From: Bacteroidales bacterium
GTDB lineage: Bacteria > Bacteroidota > Bacteroidia > Bacteroidales > Muribaculaceae
Reading direction: 5' to 3'
Assembly (NCBI GenBank): GCA_900769345.1
Contig: CAAGGJ010000067.1
Location: forward strand, 1-42,771
DNA length: 42,771 nucleotides
Shown here: piece by piece, positions 1-8,970 of the stretch
Layout: each line of letters begins with the position of its first letter
Numbering within the stretch: position 1 is the first letter of the stretch
Position numbers and translations under genes: made by a program
The notes under the pieces: generated by a model
What the model was told of the DNA's origin: nothing
Database searches by the model: none
The model's input: the letters and a program-made list of their open reading frames with translations, nothing else

Positions 1-32
1 ATGCCAAACCGTACTTTCTGTGTCATTTCCAT
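1..32 (-). CDS. 5' end of a probable Gfo/Idh/MocA-type oxidoreductase (partial)
   Basis: Only about ten codons lie in the window. On the minus strand an ATG at 32 (or an in-frame ATG at 26) opens MEMTQKVRFG and continues beyond base 1. KVRFGI at the N-terminus followed by a Rossmann GxG is the usual opening of Gfo/Idh/MocA dehydrogenases, but the glycine motif itself is outside the window, so the family is inferred. A Bacteroidota -7 box at 86-93 with a TTG 22 bases upstream would give a leader of about 45 bases, which supports a real start here. It follows the terminated GH20 gene in the same direction but has its own promoter. Confidence 0.4.
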   Translation of the reverse strand, partial: MEMTQKVRFG

Positions 33-85
33 TTGTTTTGTAGTGTTGATGTAGATGTAATAAGCGTGACGAGAGAGAGTCTCCA

Positions 86-118
86 CAAATTTAATGTAAA
101 AGTGCCGAATTCGGGCAA
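86..118 (-). promoter_or_regulatory. Promoter for the gene leaving the left edge
   Basis: On the minus strand TAAATTTG (86-93) matches the Bacteroidota -7 consensus TAnnTTTG, with TTG at 116-118 as a -33 candidate 22 bases upstream. Expected transcription start is near 79. Confidence 0.45.
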
Positions 119-169
119 CAAATGGATGATTATCGGCGCCTCATGGTGAGAAAAATTATATCGAACAAA

Positions 170-202
170 GCGGGAGCACCAACCGATGATTGGTGCCCCC
201 GC
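170..202 (-). terminator. Terminator of the GH20 gene
   Basis: A 13-bp stem (170-182 with 190-202, one G-U pair in the minus-strand RNA) with a 7-base loop stands 25 bases past the GH20 stop codon. Downstream on the minus strand comes a weak T-rich stretch. Confidence 0.7.
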
Positions 203-226
203 TCAGGTAAGGATTATGTGTTCCGA

Positions 227-2569
227 TTAATGGAAGAGCATTTCGGGAGTGATAGGAGTGAACTTGTCGGCATCGGCCTTGCGGATGCTCACGCCACCGT
301 CGTTCCAGTTAGATGGCCAACCACCTATGATGTGACCCAAGAACACGAGCTTAACTTCGTGCAAGCCCTTGGCAAGAGCTACCGAAGAGTCGTGACGAGA
401 GAAACGCTTAACTTCGCCGCCGTTGTTGATGAGCAACTTGCCGTCTACCCATACTTCTTCGAGGTCTGACGATATGTAGTAAACGCCGTCTTCAGGGAAT
501 TCTACATAACCGGTAGCGATGGCTGCATATTGCTCTACGCCGCGCATCGATTCTGATGTCTGTACGTGAGCTGTGAGGGCGCGAGTCTTTTCGATTACAA
601 GCGATTCCTTTGGCTGTTTCTTGGCTGCTTCGAAGTCTGCTACATTGAGATACATACCGTCGTAAACGTCCATCTTCAAGCCCGGTTCGGTGCTTGCCGG
701 AGTCTTGGCAGGAAGCAATTCTTGCTTTTCAACCGAGATGGTGCGAATAGGACTCAACTTGCCCGAAGGAAGAGCCGAAGCAATCTTGAGGGTAGTGGTT
801 TCGCCGAGCACGATAGGAGCAGTGTATTCGGTAGAATTAGCAGTAGGTTCGCTGCCGTCGAGGGTGTAAACCATCTTCACAGGGCGAGTAGTGGTGAATG
901 TGAGAGTAGCCGAGTCGGTGAATGCTACGGTGTTGCACGAACCGTAAGGTTGCTCAGGTTGTGGGATGTGATAGCCCACATTGTGAGCATCGAGGCGAAC
1001 GTAAGCGTTGTTCAAGCGGCGTTCGAAGTCGGTGTAGTCCTTCTTGTCCATTTCGGTCCAGCCGATTTCAGCCACAGCGAGGATGCGTGGGAAGATGCGG
1101 TAGTCGCGCACTTCTTCGGTGTACATATATTCCGACCAAGTGTTGCCTTGAACGCCAAGGATATATTGCTGCTTGTTCATTGTCACAAGGGTGTCAGGCA
1201 TTGGGTTGTAGCTGTAGGTCTTTTCCAAGAGGGTGTAACCACCTATAGATACCGGCTCAATCTTAGAGTCGCCTTGGTAAGCATCGAGATACATACCATT
1301 GCCGGCTGGAGTCATAATCACGGTGTGGTCCATAAGAGCTGCTGCGATACCGCCGGCTTCGCCGCGCCACGACATTACTGTAGCTTCCGGAGCAAGACCG
1401 CCTTCGAGAATTTCGTCCCAACCGATAATTTTCTTACCCTTGGTGCCGAGATATTTCTCCATACGTTGGATAACATAGCTTTGAAGGCGTTCTTCGGCTG
1501 TGTGCTTATTGTCGCTGCGGAGACCGAGTTCGCGAATCAACTTTTGGCAAGCTTGGCAGTTCTTCCAGCTAATCTTAGGACATTCGTCGCCACCGATGTG
1601 GAAATATTCGCTCGGGAAGAGTTCTACCATTTCGTCGATTACGCCTTCCAAGAACTTAAACACTTCTTCCTTGGCAGGACACATCACCACGTCTTCCACG
1701 CCCCAGATGATGCGAGGGCTTTCCTTCACGCCTTGGCATGAAAGTTCGGGATAAGCAGCGATAGCAGCCATTTCGTGGCCTGGGAGTTCGAGCTCAGGCA
1801 CGATGGTGATGAAGCGGTCGGCTGCATACTTCACGATGTCCTTGATTTCTTCTTGAGTGTAGTAACCAGCATGTTCTACGCCTTCGCCTTCCATACGCTT
1901 GGCGGCTATCTCCATAAGTTTTGGATACTTCTTGATTTCGATACGCCATCCTTGGTCGTCAGTGAGGTGCCAGTGCATACGGTTCATCTTGAAGAGGGCA
2001 ATCACGTCGATATACTTCTTCACGTTTTCGGCAGGCATGAAGTGGCGGCAAGGGTCGAGCATGATACCGCGGTAGCCAAAACGAGGTTGGTCCTTGATGC
2101 TAACGGCAGGAGCTACCCAAGCGATGCCTCTGGTCTTTTCTGGGTTTTCGATTTCGGCAGGGAGCAATTGCATAAGGGTCTGCATTGCATAGAACAAGCC
2201 TTGTGGGGTCTTTCCTACTGCCTTTACGCCTTCGGCTGTTACGTCGAGGGTGTAGCCTTCGTCGTTGGTCTCAAGGGTTTCATCGATGCTGAGCATGATG
2301 TTGCCTTCTTCGGCTACCTTGATGTTGTAGCCGGTAGATGCGCTCATTTTGGCTGCGAAAAATTCGGCTATGGTTTTGGCTTCATCGGTGGTTGCGCCCA
2401 TCGATGTGCTGCTGTTTACAACGAATTGGCCTTCGCCTTCCACAAGTTCTTGTGGCATTGGGATGATGTGAATACCTTCGTTGTACGACTTTACTTCGTC
2501 TTCACCGCATGCGCTCAGTAGGGCAAGCGATAGAATCGAACATAGAAATACGATACTTTTTTTAATCAT
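227..2569 (-). CDS. GH20 beta-N-acetylhexosaminidase lipoprotein
   Basis: Exo-beta-N-acetylhexosaminidase expected to release terminal GlcNAc or GalNAc from glycans at the cell surface or in the periplasm. The 780-residue protein starts with a signal peptide ending in a lipobox, LSAC, with Cys21 as lipid site. A GH20b-like N-terminal domain spans about 30-160. The GH20 barrel spans about 163-510 and includes HIGGDECPK, with the catalytic pair Asp328-Glu329; substrate assistance by the acetamido group is the family mechanism. A chitobiase-type beta domain (about 545-620) and a PA14-like carbohydrate-binding domain (about 645-775) follow. It is monocistronic: own -7 box at 2624-2631 and terminator at 170-202. 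Function is confident; exact substrate (mucin, chitin oligomers or other) is not visible. Confidence 0.93.
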   Translation of the reverse strand: MIKKSIVFLCSILSLALLSACGEDEVKSYNEGIHIIPMPQELVEGEGQFVVNSSTSMGATTDEAKTIAEFFAAKMSASTGYNIKVAEEGNIMLSIDETLETNDEGYTLDVTAEGVKAVGKTPQGLFYAMQTLMQLLPAEIENPEKTRGIAWVAPAVSIKDQPRFGYRGIMLDPCRHFMPAENVKKYIDVIALFKMNRMHWHLTDDQGWRIEIKKYPKLMEIAAKRMEGEGVEHAGYYTQEEIKDIVKYAADRFITIVPELELPGHEMAAIAAYPELSCQGVKESPRIIWGVEDVVMCPAKEEVFKFLEGVIDEMVELFPSEYFHIGGDECPKISWKNCQACQKLIRELGLRSDNKHTAEERLQSYVIQRMEKYLGTKGKKIIGWDEILEGGLAPEATVMSWRGEAGGIAAALMDHTVIMTPAGNGMYLDAYQGDSKIEPVSIGGYTLLEKTYSYNPMPDTLVTMNKQQYILGVQGNTWSEYMYTEEVRDYRIFPRILAVAEIGWTEMDKKDYTDFERRLNNAYVRLDAHNVGYHIPQPEQPYGSCNTVAFTDSATLTFTTTRPVKMVYTLDGSEPTANSTEYTAPIVLGETTTLKIASALPSGKLSPIRTISVEKQELLPAKTPASTEPGLKMDVYDGMYLNVADFEAAKKQPKESLVIEKTRALTAHVQTSESMRGVEQYAAIATGYVEFPEDGVYYISSDLEEVWVDGKLLINNGGEVKRFSRHDSSVALAKGLHEVKLVFLGHIIGGWPSNWNDGGVSIRKADADKFTPITPEMLFH

Positions 2570-2623
2570 GGGAAAAATTTTGTTAGTAGATATTTAGTTT
2601 TAGTTTATTCTCAAGATTTTCTC

Positions 2624-2631
2624 CAAAGTTA
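2624..2631 (-). promoter_or_regulatory. -7 box of the GH20 gene
   Basis: Minus-strand TAACTTTG, a full match to TAnnTTTG; expected start near 2617, leader about 48 bases. No -33 TTTG is seen at the normal spacing. The T-run of the preceding terminator lies directly upstream. Confidence 0.6.
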
Positions 2632-2635
2632 CTAA

Positions 2636-2671
2636 ATAAAAAACAATTGCACCCAATATTAGGGTGCAATT
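2636..2671 (-). terminator. Terminator of the maeB-nitroreductase operon
   Basis: Perfect 10-bp stem AATTGCACCC (2645-2654 with 2662-2671), 7-base loop, followed on the minus strand by a T-rich run (2636-2643). It is a textbook intrinsic terminator 112 bases after the nitroreductase stop. Confidence 0.85.
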
Positions 2672-2782
2672 TCTTATCGGTTGATGCCATTTAATTGGGT
2701 TTTTGGCTATTACTGAGTAGCAACTTGCATTATTTTCCTATGTTGTTACATTATTCTCTTTTGCTACCTATGCAGCAATGGC

Positions 2783-3475
2783 TCATTTTACCTCCCACTC
2801 GAAGTTGTCCTTGCCGGCGCCTATCTCAAAGTGTAGTTTGGCTATGCCGAGGTCCATCTCGGTGTAGCCCACTATCGAAAATTGGCGTATGGTGCGCACG
2901 GTGGGTTTGCCATTGGTGTGCTGTTGCAAGTATTCGAAGCGAAATTTCTGCTGATTGATGGCTGTAGGGGCGAGGCGAGCTGCTTCCACGCCGCGGCGAA
3001 ACCATTGCGGCGTCAGGTCGGAGCAATTGCTTATCTCTTCGATGGCTTTTCGCTTCGACGGCACGCCTTGTGTCTCGCCATAGCCCAGGGCTATCATGCA
3101 CTCCACGCGTTCGCCTTCGGCAAGCTCGTATGCGCCACGCACTTGCCTATACGATAAGCCTGCCCAGCAGGTGTTTAACCCCAATGTTTGTGCCAGCAGC
3201 ACTATCTGCTCGCCGTAGTAGCCTATTCGCTCTTGGCTGCCGGGCGTTTTGCGGCTTGCCACCACCACATAGTTCTCCACTCCGGAGAATTTGCCGTAAG
3301 CCATGATTCCGCTGAAGGCGCGGGTTTCGCCCACCACGAGAATCATGTGTAAGTCGCCGAGGCGATTACATTCTTCGATTTTTTCTTGCAGAGCGGCTAT
3401 GCATTCCGGGCAGAGCGGCTTACTCACATAGCGGCGCACACTATGGCGGCATGTTATGGCTTCTTGTAGGGTCAT
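2783..3475 (-). CDS. Nitroreductase-family protein (TM1586 type)
   Basis: FMN-dependent nitroreductase-fold protein of 230 residues. The start RHSVRRY (10-16) is the usual first FMN-contacting motif; two similar half-domains follow, the second with APTAINQQKF, as in the putative TM1586-type nitroreductases where one chain carries an internal duplication. No signal peptide, so cytoplasmic. It begins 9 bases after the maeB stop, so it is co-transcribed and ends at the terminator at 2636-2671. The natural substrate is unknown; a role in NAD(P)H-linked redox balance next to malic enzyme is only inference from the operon. Confidence 0.8.
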   Translation of the reverse strand: MTLQEAITCRHSVRRYVSKPLCPECIAALQEKIEECNRLGDLHMILVVGETRAFSGIMAYGKFSGVENYVVVASRKTPGSQERIGYYGEQIVLLAQTLGLNTCWAGLSYRQVRGAYELAEGERVECMIALGYGETQGVPSKRKAIEEISNCSDLTPQWFRRGVEAARLAPTAINQQKFRFEYLQQHTNGKPTVRTIRQFSIVGYTEMDLGIAKLHFEIGAGKDNFEWEVK

Positions 3476-3484
3476 TGCGGGCGT

Positions 3485-5779
3485 TTACTGGAGGTTATTC
3501 TTGTTTTTCTTATCCACTATGGCGTCGAGCACAGCTATTGCGGTAAGGTTCACCACATCGCGCACGCGGCTCTCGAAGTCGGTGAAGTGGATTGGCTTGT
3601 TCAGACCCATCTGTATCGGGCCGAGCACTTCCACATCGTTGGTGAGATATTGCAGCATCTTCGAGGCTGCATTGGCGCTGCTCAGATTGGGGAAAATGAG
3701 CGTGTTCACATCCTTGCCCACCAAGCGAGTGAACGGATATTTGCGGTCGCGCAGTTCGCGGTCGAGGGCAAAGTTGAGTTGCATTTCGCCGTCGATGAGG
3801 CGTTCCGGGTCTTGCTCTTGCAGTATTCGCACTGCTTCGTGCACATCGGCGGGGCTGCCGTCGGGGGCGCTGCCGAAATTGGAGAACGAAATCATTGCCA
3901 TCACCGGCTCTTTATTGAAGAATTTCACCGTGTATTCAGCCAGTCGAGCCACATCGACGAGGGTGTCGGTGCCCGGATGACGATTGATGAGCGTGTCGGC
4001 TATGAAGAATGTGCCGTTCTTGGTGTTGAGTATGTGCATAGTGCCGAAGTGGTTATATCCGGGCTTTATGCCCACCACTTCTTTTGCCACCTTGATGGTG
4101 TTGCTGTATTTTGTGTAGGTGCCGGTGATAAATGCGTCGGCATCGCCGGTTTCTACCATCATCATACCGAAGTAGTTGCGTTCAAACATCTTATCGTTGG
4201 CTTCTTCGAGCGTATAGCCTTCGCGGGCGCGCTTGGTGGCAAGTATCTTGGCATAGCGTTCGCGGCGGCTTGCCTCGCGGTCGTGACGCAGGTTCACTAT
4301 CTCTATGCCGTCGAGGCTGAGCTCGAGTTCGGCTGCCAACTTGGTGATGCGTTCATCGTTGCCGAGCAATATAGGGTAGCAGAGACCTTCGTTTTTGGCT
4401 TGTACGGCGGCGCGTAGCATAGTGGGGTGAATGCCTTCGGCAAACACCACGCGCTGCGGATTGCTGCGAGCCAAATCATAGAATTGCTGCGTGAGTTTGC
4501 TCTCTTGACCCATAATGCGCTTTAGGTGAGCGGCATAAGCATCCCAGTCGTCGATGGTCTTGCGAGCCACACCGCTGGCGATGGCTGCCTTAGCCACGGC
4601 GGTAGATACGTCGGTTATCAGACGCGGGTCCACAGGCTTGGGTATGAAGTAGTCGCGACCGAAGGTGAAGTTGTTGACATGATACACTTGGTTCACCACA
4701 TCGGGCACGGGTTTCTTGGCGAGGTCGGCTATGGCGCGCACTGCGGCGAGCTTCATCTCTTCGTTGATCGATGTGCTGGCGGTGTCGAGTGCGCCGCGGA
4801 ATATGTAGGGGAACCCGATTACATTGTTTATTTGGTTGGGATAGTCGCTGCGACCGGTCGACATCAGCACATCGGGACGGGCTGACATGGCGTCCTCGTA
4901 GGTGATTTCGGGCACTGGATTGGCGAGGGCAAACACTATGGGGTTATCTGCCATTGATCGAACCATATCTTGTGTGAGCACATTGCCCTTCGAGAGTCCG
5001 AGGAACACATCGGCTCCGCGTATGGCTTCGTCGAGAGTGTGCACATCGCGGCGCGAGGTGGCAAATTCTCGTTTCTGCTCGTTGAGTCCTTCGCGGTCGT
5101 CGGTGATTACGCCCTTGCTGTCGAGCATCACTATGTTCTCCTTGCGAGCGCCGAGGCTTACATATAGTTTGGTGCAACTGATGGCAGCGGCGCCGGCGCC
5201 GTTTACCACTATTTTCACATCTTCTATGTGCTTGCCTGCCACTTCAAGAGCGTTGAGAAGTCCTGCCGAAGAGATGATGGCGGTGCCATGTTGGTCGTCG
5301 TGCATCACCGGGATGTCGAGCTCTGCCTTGAGTCGACGTTCTATTTCGAAACATTCGGGTGCCTTGATATCTTCAAGGTTAATACCGCCAAAGGTGGGTG
5401 CTATGGCTTTCACAGCTTGGATAAATCGCTCGGGGTCTTTTTCGTTGATTTCTATATCGAACACATCGATGCCGCCGTAGATCTTGAAGAGCAATCCCTT
5501 GCCCTCCATCACCGGCTTGCCGCTTACGGCACCTATATCGCCGAGGCCGAGCACTGCCGTGCCGTTGCTGATTACTGCCACAAGGTTGCCCTTGCTGGTG
5601 TATTTATAGGCATCGTCGGGGTTTTTCTGAATCTCCAAGCAGGGTTCTGCCACGCCCGGTGAGTAAGCGAGACTCAAATCATACTGGGTGCTGTAGGGTT
5701 TGGTGGGCACCACCTCTATCTTGCCGGGTTTGCCCTGTGCGTGATAAGCCAATGCGGCTTCTTTGGTTATTTTTGCCAT
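3485..5779 (-). CDS. maeB: NADP-dependent malic enzyme, MaeB type
   Basis: Oxidative decarboxylation of malate to pyruvate with NADP reduction. The 764-residue length fits the MaeB class with an N-terminal malic domain and a C-terminal phosphotransacetylase-like domain. In the first domain the catalytic Tyr39 (LAYSPGVAEP), Lys94 and metal ligands around Glu136-Asp137 and Asp161-Asp162 are visible, with a Rossmann GAGAAA at 194-199. The PTA-like part covers about 430-755; in characterised homologues it is an allosteric acetyl-CoA sensor without transferase activity. It is the first gene of a two-gene operon with the nitroreductase and has a candidate promoter at 5904-5911. Start chosen at the only ATG in front of the conserved N-terminus. 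Confidence 0.96.
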   Translation of the reverse strand: MAKITKEAALAYHAQGKPGKIEVVPTKPYSTQYDLSLAYSPGVAEPCLEIQKNPDDAYKYTSKGNLVAVISNGTAVLGLGDIGAVSGKPVMEGKGLLFKIYGGIDVFDIEINEKDPERFIQAVKAIAPTFGGINLEDIKAPECFEIERRLKAELDIPVMHDDQHGTAIISSAGLLNALEVAGKHIEDVKIVVNGAGAAAISCTKLYVSLGARKENIVMLDSKGVITDDREGLNEQKREFATSRRDVHTLDEAIRGADVFLGLSKGNVLTQDMVRSMADNPIVFALANPVPEITYEDAMSARPDVLMSTGRSDYPNQINNVIGFPYIFRGALDTASTSINEEMKLAAVRAIADLAKKPVPDVVNQVYHVNNFTFGRDYFIPKPVDPRLITDVSTAVAKAAIASGVARKTIDDWDAYAAHLKRIMGQESKLTQQFYDLARSNPQRVVFAEGIHPTMLRAAVQAKNEGLCYPILLGNDERITKLAAELELSLDGIEIVNLRHDREASRRERYAKILATKRAREGYTLEEANDKMFERNYFGMMMVETGDADAFITGTYTKYSNTIKVAKEVVGIKPGYNHFGTMHILNTKNGTFFIADTLINRHPGTDTLVDVARLAEYTVKFFNKEPVMAMISFSNFGSAPDGSPADVHEAVRILQEQDPERLIDGEMQLNFALDRELRDRKYPFTRLVGKDVNTLIFPNLSSANAASKMLQYLTNDVEVLGPIQMGLNKPIHFTDFESRVRDVVNLTAIAVLDAIVDKKNKNNLQ

Positions 5780-5903
5780 AGTTTACTGGTTTTTAGCGTT
5801 TTTTAATATTAACAAATTCGTTACCTTACAGGTTCTACATCGTTTATCAATGTTGTGTGGAGAATAAATGCATTGCTGAGGCTGCTTTGTCGTTTAAGAG
5901 CCT

Positions 5904-5911
5904 CAAAATTA
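5904..5911 (-). promoter_or_regulatory. Candidate -7 box of maeB
   Basis: Minus-strand TAATTTTG matches TAnnTTTG; expected start near 5897 and a leader of about 118 bases. It overlaps one arm of a 7-bp inverted repeat (5877-5883 with 5899-5905). No -33 element is evident. Confidence 0.4.
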
Positions 5912-5985
5912 CGAAATATTTTCGAATTAGTGTTCGATTAGTGTACAAAAATCATCTAAAAAGTGCCAAAATAGTGGCAAAATGA

Positions 5986-8799
5986 TTATTCGCTCGGGCG
6001 TTTTCGGTATTGCGATGGTGTGAGATTGTAGATGGCTTTGAACGAGCGTGTGAAATTGCTGTTTTCGGCAAATCCGCAGCGTATGGCCACTTCGGCTATG
6101 GTGTAATCCTTGTCGGAGTCGAGCAGTCGCTTGGCGTAGGTCATGCGCACCAGCAGCACATAGCGCGACAGGTTTTCGCCGGTAAGGGCGCTCACCTTGC
6201 GGTTGAGCTGTCGCTGGCTGATGCTTAATGCTGAGGCTATGTTGTTGATGTTGACGCAGTTGTGCTCCATCTGGGTGTGAATGATGTCGGTTACCTTGGT
6301 TATAAACTGGCGGTCGCTGTCGCTCATTTCGGCTATAGTGCTATCGGTGTGGTTAGAGAAATTGCGCACAAATTTGTCTTGAATGGCCTTTTGAGTGGCG
6401 AGAAGACTGTTGATGATGCTGTTGAGCTCATCGGAGTCGAAAGGCTTGGTGAGATAGGCATTGGCGCCGGCTTTAAGGGCTTCGTTTCGGTCGGTCTGGG
6501 CGCTTTTTGCCGATATAACGATTATAGGTATGTGGCTCACTATGCTCGAACTGCGTATGTCCTTACATAGCTCGAGACCGTTTCGCTCGGGCATCATAAT
6601 GTCGGTGATGATGATGTCGGGCATTATGGCGAGGGCTATATCCATGGCTTCGATGCCGTTGTGAGCATAATGGATATTGAAATTGCGTAGCACCGAACCG
6701 GTGTAGTAGAGTATGTCGTCGTTGTCCTCGGTGATGAGCACCACGGGTCTGTTGTCGCTGTCGTCGGTTTGAAGTATTGCTGGTTTTTCGATATCATTCA
6801 CAATGGCTTCGGCAGGTGCATCGTCGCCGAGGGCTTCCCAATTGCCATCGCCTTGCACCAGTGGCAATCGCACCACAAATCGTGCTCCGCCCTCGGGGTT
6901 GTTTGTGGCTTTGATGGAGCCGTTCATAGCTTCCACCAGATTATGAGTTAATGAGAGTCCTACGCCCGAACTTGTGGCGCCGCTGTTGCGCGTATTGCTC
7001 GTGTAGAATAGGTCGAAGATGTGTGGCAAATCGTCGGGTGAGATGCCTTTTCCGTTGTCGATTACACTAAACACCAGTTCGGAACCTTCGGTCTCGGCTA
7101 TGATGTGGATTCTTCCGTTAGGCTCTACAAATTTCAGCGCGTTCGACACCAAATTATTGAAAATCTTATTAAGATAGTCGGGCACAAAGTCCATCTCTAT
7201 ATCGTTGTGCGATACATTGAAGGTGATATTGATGCTCTTGCTTCGTGCCAAGTCGCGGGCACTGTCGACAAGCGTGTGCAGATAGCCTGCCACATTGCCG
7301 TGCTGATAGCGAAGAACTACATTTTTCGACTGAAGCTTGGCGATGTCGAGTATTTGATTGATGAGGTTTAGCAGGCTATTGCCTTGGCGGGTGATTATGC
7401 TGCCCATTTCCGGCAGGTCGGTTTCGGCGGCATTGCCTTTCATTATTTCTTTGCCTATGCCTATGATGGCGGTGAGCGGAGTGCGAAATTCGTGCGAAAT
7501 ATTGGTGAAGAACGAGGTGCGCATGTGCTCGAGTTCCTTGAGGCTCTCTTGCTCCTTGCGGCTGGCGCGTCGGGCTATGTTAAGCAAGATGATGATTACT
7601 GCCAGAAATCCCATCAGTGCGCATAGTGCCACTATTATGAAGTTGCGGGTGTTGCGCTCCTTTGCCAAATCGCCTTTTATGGCATTGAGTTCGGCTTGGC
7701 GAGCATGGTGTTCATATTGTATGCGCTGATTCTGTATCTCGAGCAAATTTTTGTCGCTGGTGATGCTGTCGCTTATGCTGTGGCACCGTTCGTAGCACTT
7801 CAGTGCCATAGCGGGATTGCCGAGGGCATCGTAGAGGCGATATTTGAGTCGGTAGATGGCTGCAAGTCGGTCGCGTGAGTGCCCGTCGATAGCCACCGAT
7901 TCGGCGCGGTCGAGCAGGCGAGTGGCTTCGGTGTATTCGTGGTTCTCGATGTGTATTTCGGCGAGCGAAAGGCACGAGTTGAGCCAATGCCATTTGTCGA
8001 TTAGTCCTTCCATCTCGTAGGCTTTGCGATATTCGGCATATGCCATGGCGGTGTTGCCTTGTTTGCGATAGAGGTTGCCGAAATAACCGTGACATAGGGC
8101 TATGCCGAGGTTCGACTTGGCTATAAGATTCATCTTCAGTGAATTGCGATAATACACCCAAGCCGAGTCGAGTTGTTCGTTACGTTCGAATATCGAACCG
8201 ATATTGGCATAATTGATGGCCTGACCGAGTGCGCTGCCCAATTCGCGTTCGCCCTTGAGAGCTATTCTGAACACCGAGTCGGCTGTGGCATAATCGTCGA
8301 GGCGCAGGCTTATGTTGCCTATGCCGTTGAGCGACACCACTTTATTTTTGCGATTGACTATGCTTGTTGTATCGCTATATTTATCGCAGAGGGTGAGGGC
8401 TTTGTAGTGAAAAGTAGATGCATCGTGGAGCATGCTCATGCGGCGATAGTTGGTGCCGATGTTGTTGAGATTTTGTATCATCTCGAGCGTGTCGTTGATG
8501 CTGTTGGCTATGTCGAATCCGGCTGTGTGTACGTCGATGGCTTCGATAAACTTGTTTTGCTCGCGATATACCACGCCCATACGCTTCAGGGTGAGCATTT
8601 CGCCCACCACATCGCCGGCTTTGCGATAGTCTTGACGCATTTTGTGCAATGCTGCTATGTCGTTTTCGCTCGACAGCAGGCTGTCGAGTTGAGTGCGATA
8701 TTGCGAGTCTTCGCTGCTCTGCGCCACCTCTTGTCGGCACGCAGGGAGCATTATTGCTATAGTAGCAAGCAACAAAAGGCATCGTGCAATATTCTTCAT
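5986..8799 (-). CDS. Hybrid two-component system regulator (TPR sensor, kinase, receiver, AraC)
   Basis: One-protein signalling system of the Bacteroidota hybrid type. The start is placed at the ATG at 8799, because the protein then opens with a lipoprotein-like signal ending in LPAC (Cys21); an in-frame ATG at 8832 would add 11 residues. The 937-residue chain shows a periplasmic TPR sensor (about 35-365), a transmembrane helix (386-408), HisKA with the phospho-His436 (SHEFRTP), HATPase with N553 and DNGKGIS/GVGLSL boxes, a receiver with Asp733 and Lys785, and an AraC-type HTH (about 845-935). TPR rather than beta-propeller sensing is less common for glycan-linked members, so the ligand cannot be guessed. 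It lies between maeB and a GH2 gene; regulation of the neighbouring glycosidases is plausible but unproven. A combined lipobox and inner-membrane helix is unusual, so the N-terminus may be a plain signal peptide. Confidence 0.93.
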   Translation of the reverse strand: MKNIARCLLLLATIAIMLPACRQEVAQSSEDSQYRTQLDSLLSSENDIAALHKMRQDYRKAGDVVGEMLTLKRMGVVYREQNKFIEAIDVHTAGFDIANSINDTLEMIQNLNNIGTNYRRMSMLHDASTFHYKALTLCDKYSDTTSIVNRKNKVVSLNGIGNISLRLDDYATADSVFRIALKGERELGSALGQAINYANIGSIFERNEQLDSAWVYYRNSLKMNLIAKSNLGIALCHGYFGNLYRKQGNTAMAYAEYRKAYEMEGLIDKWHWLNSCLSLAEIHIENHEYTEATRLLDRAESVAIDGHSRDRLAAIYRLKYRLYDALGNPAMALKCYERCHSISDSITSDKNLLEIQNQRIQYEHHARQAELNAIKGDLAKERNTRNFIIVALCALMGFLAVIIILLNIARRASRKEQESLKELEHMRTSFFTNISHEFRTPLTAIIGIGKEIMKGNAAETDLPEMGSIITRQGNSLLNLINQILDIAKLQSKNVVLRYQHGNVAGYLHTLVDSARDLARSKSINITFNVSHNDIEMDFVPDYLNKIFNNLVSNALKFVEPNGRIHIIAETEGSELVFSVIDNGKGISPDDLPHIFDLFYTSNTRNSGATSSGVGLSLTHNLVEAMNGSIKATNNPEGGARFVVRLPLVQGDGNWEALGDDAPAEAIVNDIEKPAILQTDDSDNRPVVLITEDNDDILYYTGSVLRNFNIHYAHNGIEAMDIALAIMPDIIITDIMMPERNGLELCKDIRSSSIVSHIPIIVISAKSAQTDRNEALKAGANAYLTKPFDSDELNSIINSLLATQKAIQDKFVRNFSNHTDSTIAEMSDSDRQFITKVTDIIHTQMEHNCVNINNIASALSISQRQLNRKVSALTGENLSRYVLLVRMTYAKRLLDSDKDYTIAEVAIRCGFAENSNFTRSFKAIYNLTPSQYRKRPSE

Positions 8800-8894
8800 T
8801 GTCGATGATTGAATATGTAAAAACGTAGCCATCTGACGGTTATTAATTTAAAATATCCTTAATATATCGTGACTTCTAACCCGATTTCAAACTA

Positions 8895-8902
8895 CAAAAT
8901 TA
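8895..8902 (-). promoter_or_regulatory. -7 box of the hybrid regulator gene
   Basis: Minus-strand TAATTTTG; expected start near 8888, giving about 90 bases of leader to the ATG at 8799. No convincing -33 element. Confidence 0.45.
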
Positions 8903-8970
8903 CACATTTTTTCAATTATTAGCACGTAGTTATTGATATTTGTGCTTAAATCTGCGCTTTTTCAAAGCAT

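Noticed and set aside
566..1741. 391-codon open frame on plus opposite the GH20 gene
   Set aside because: Antisense shadow of a gene with intact catalytic motif and signal peptide.
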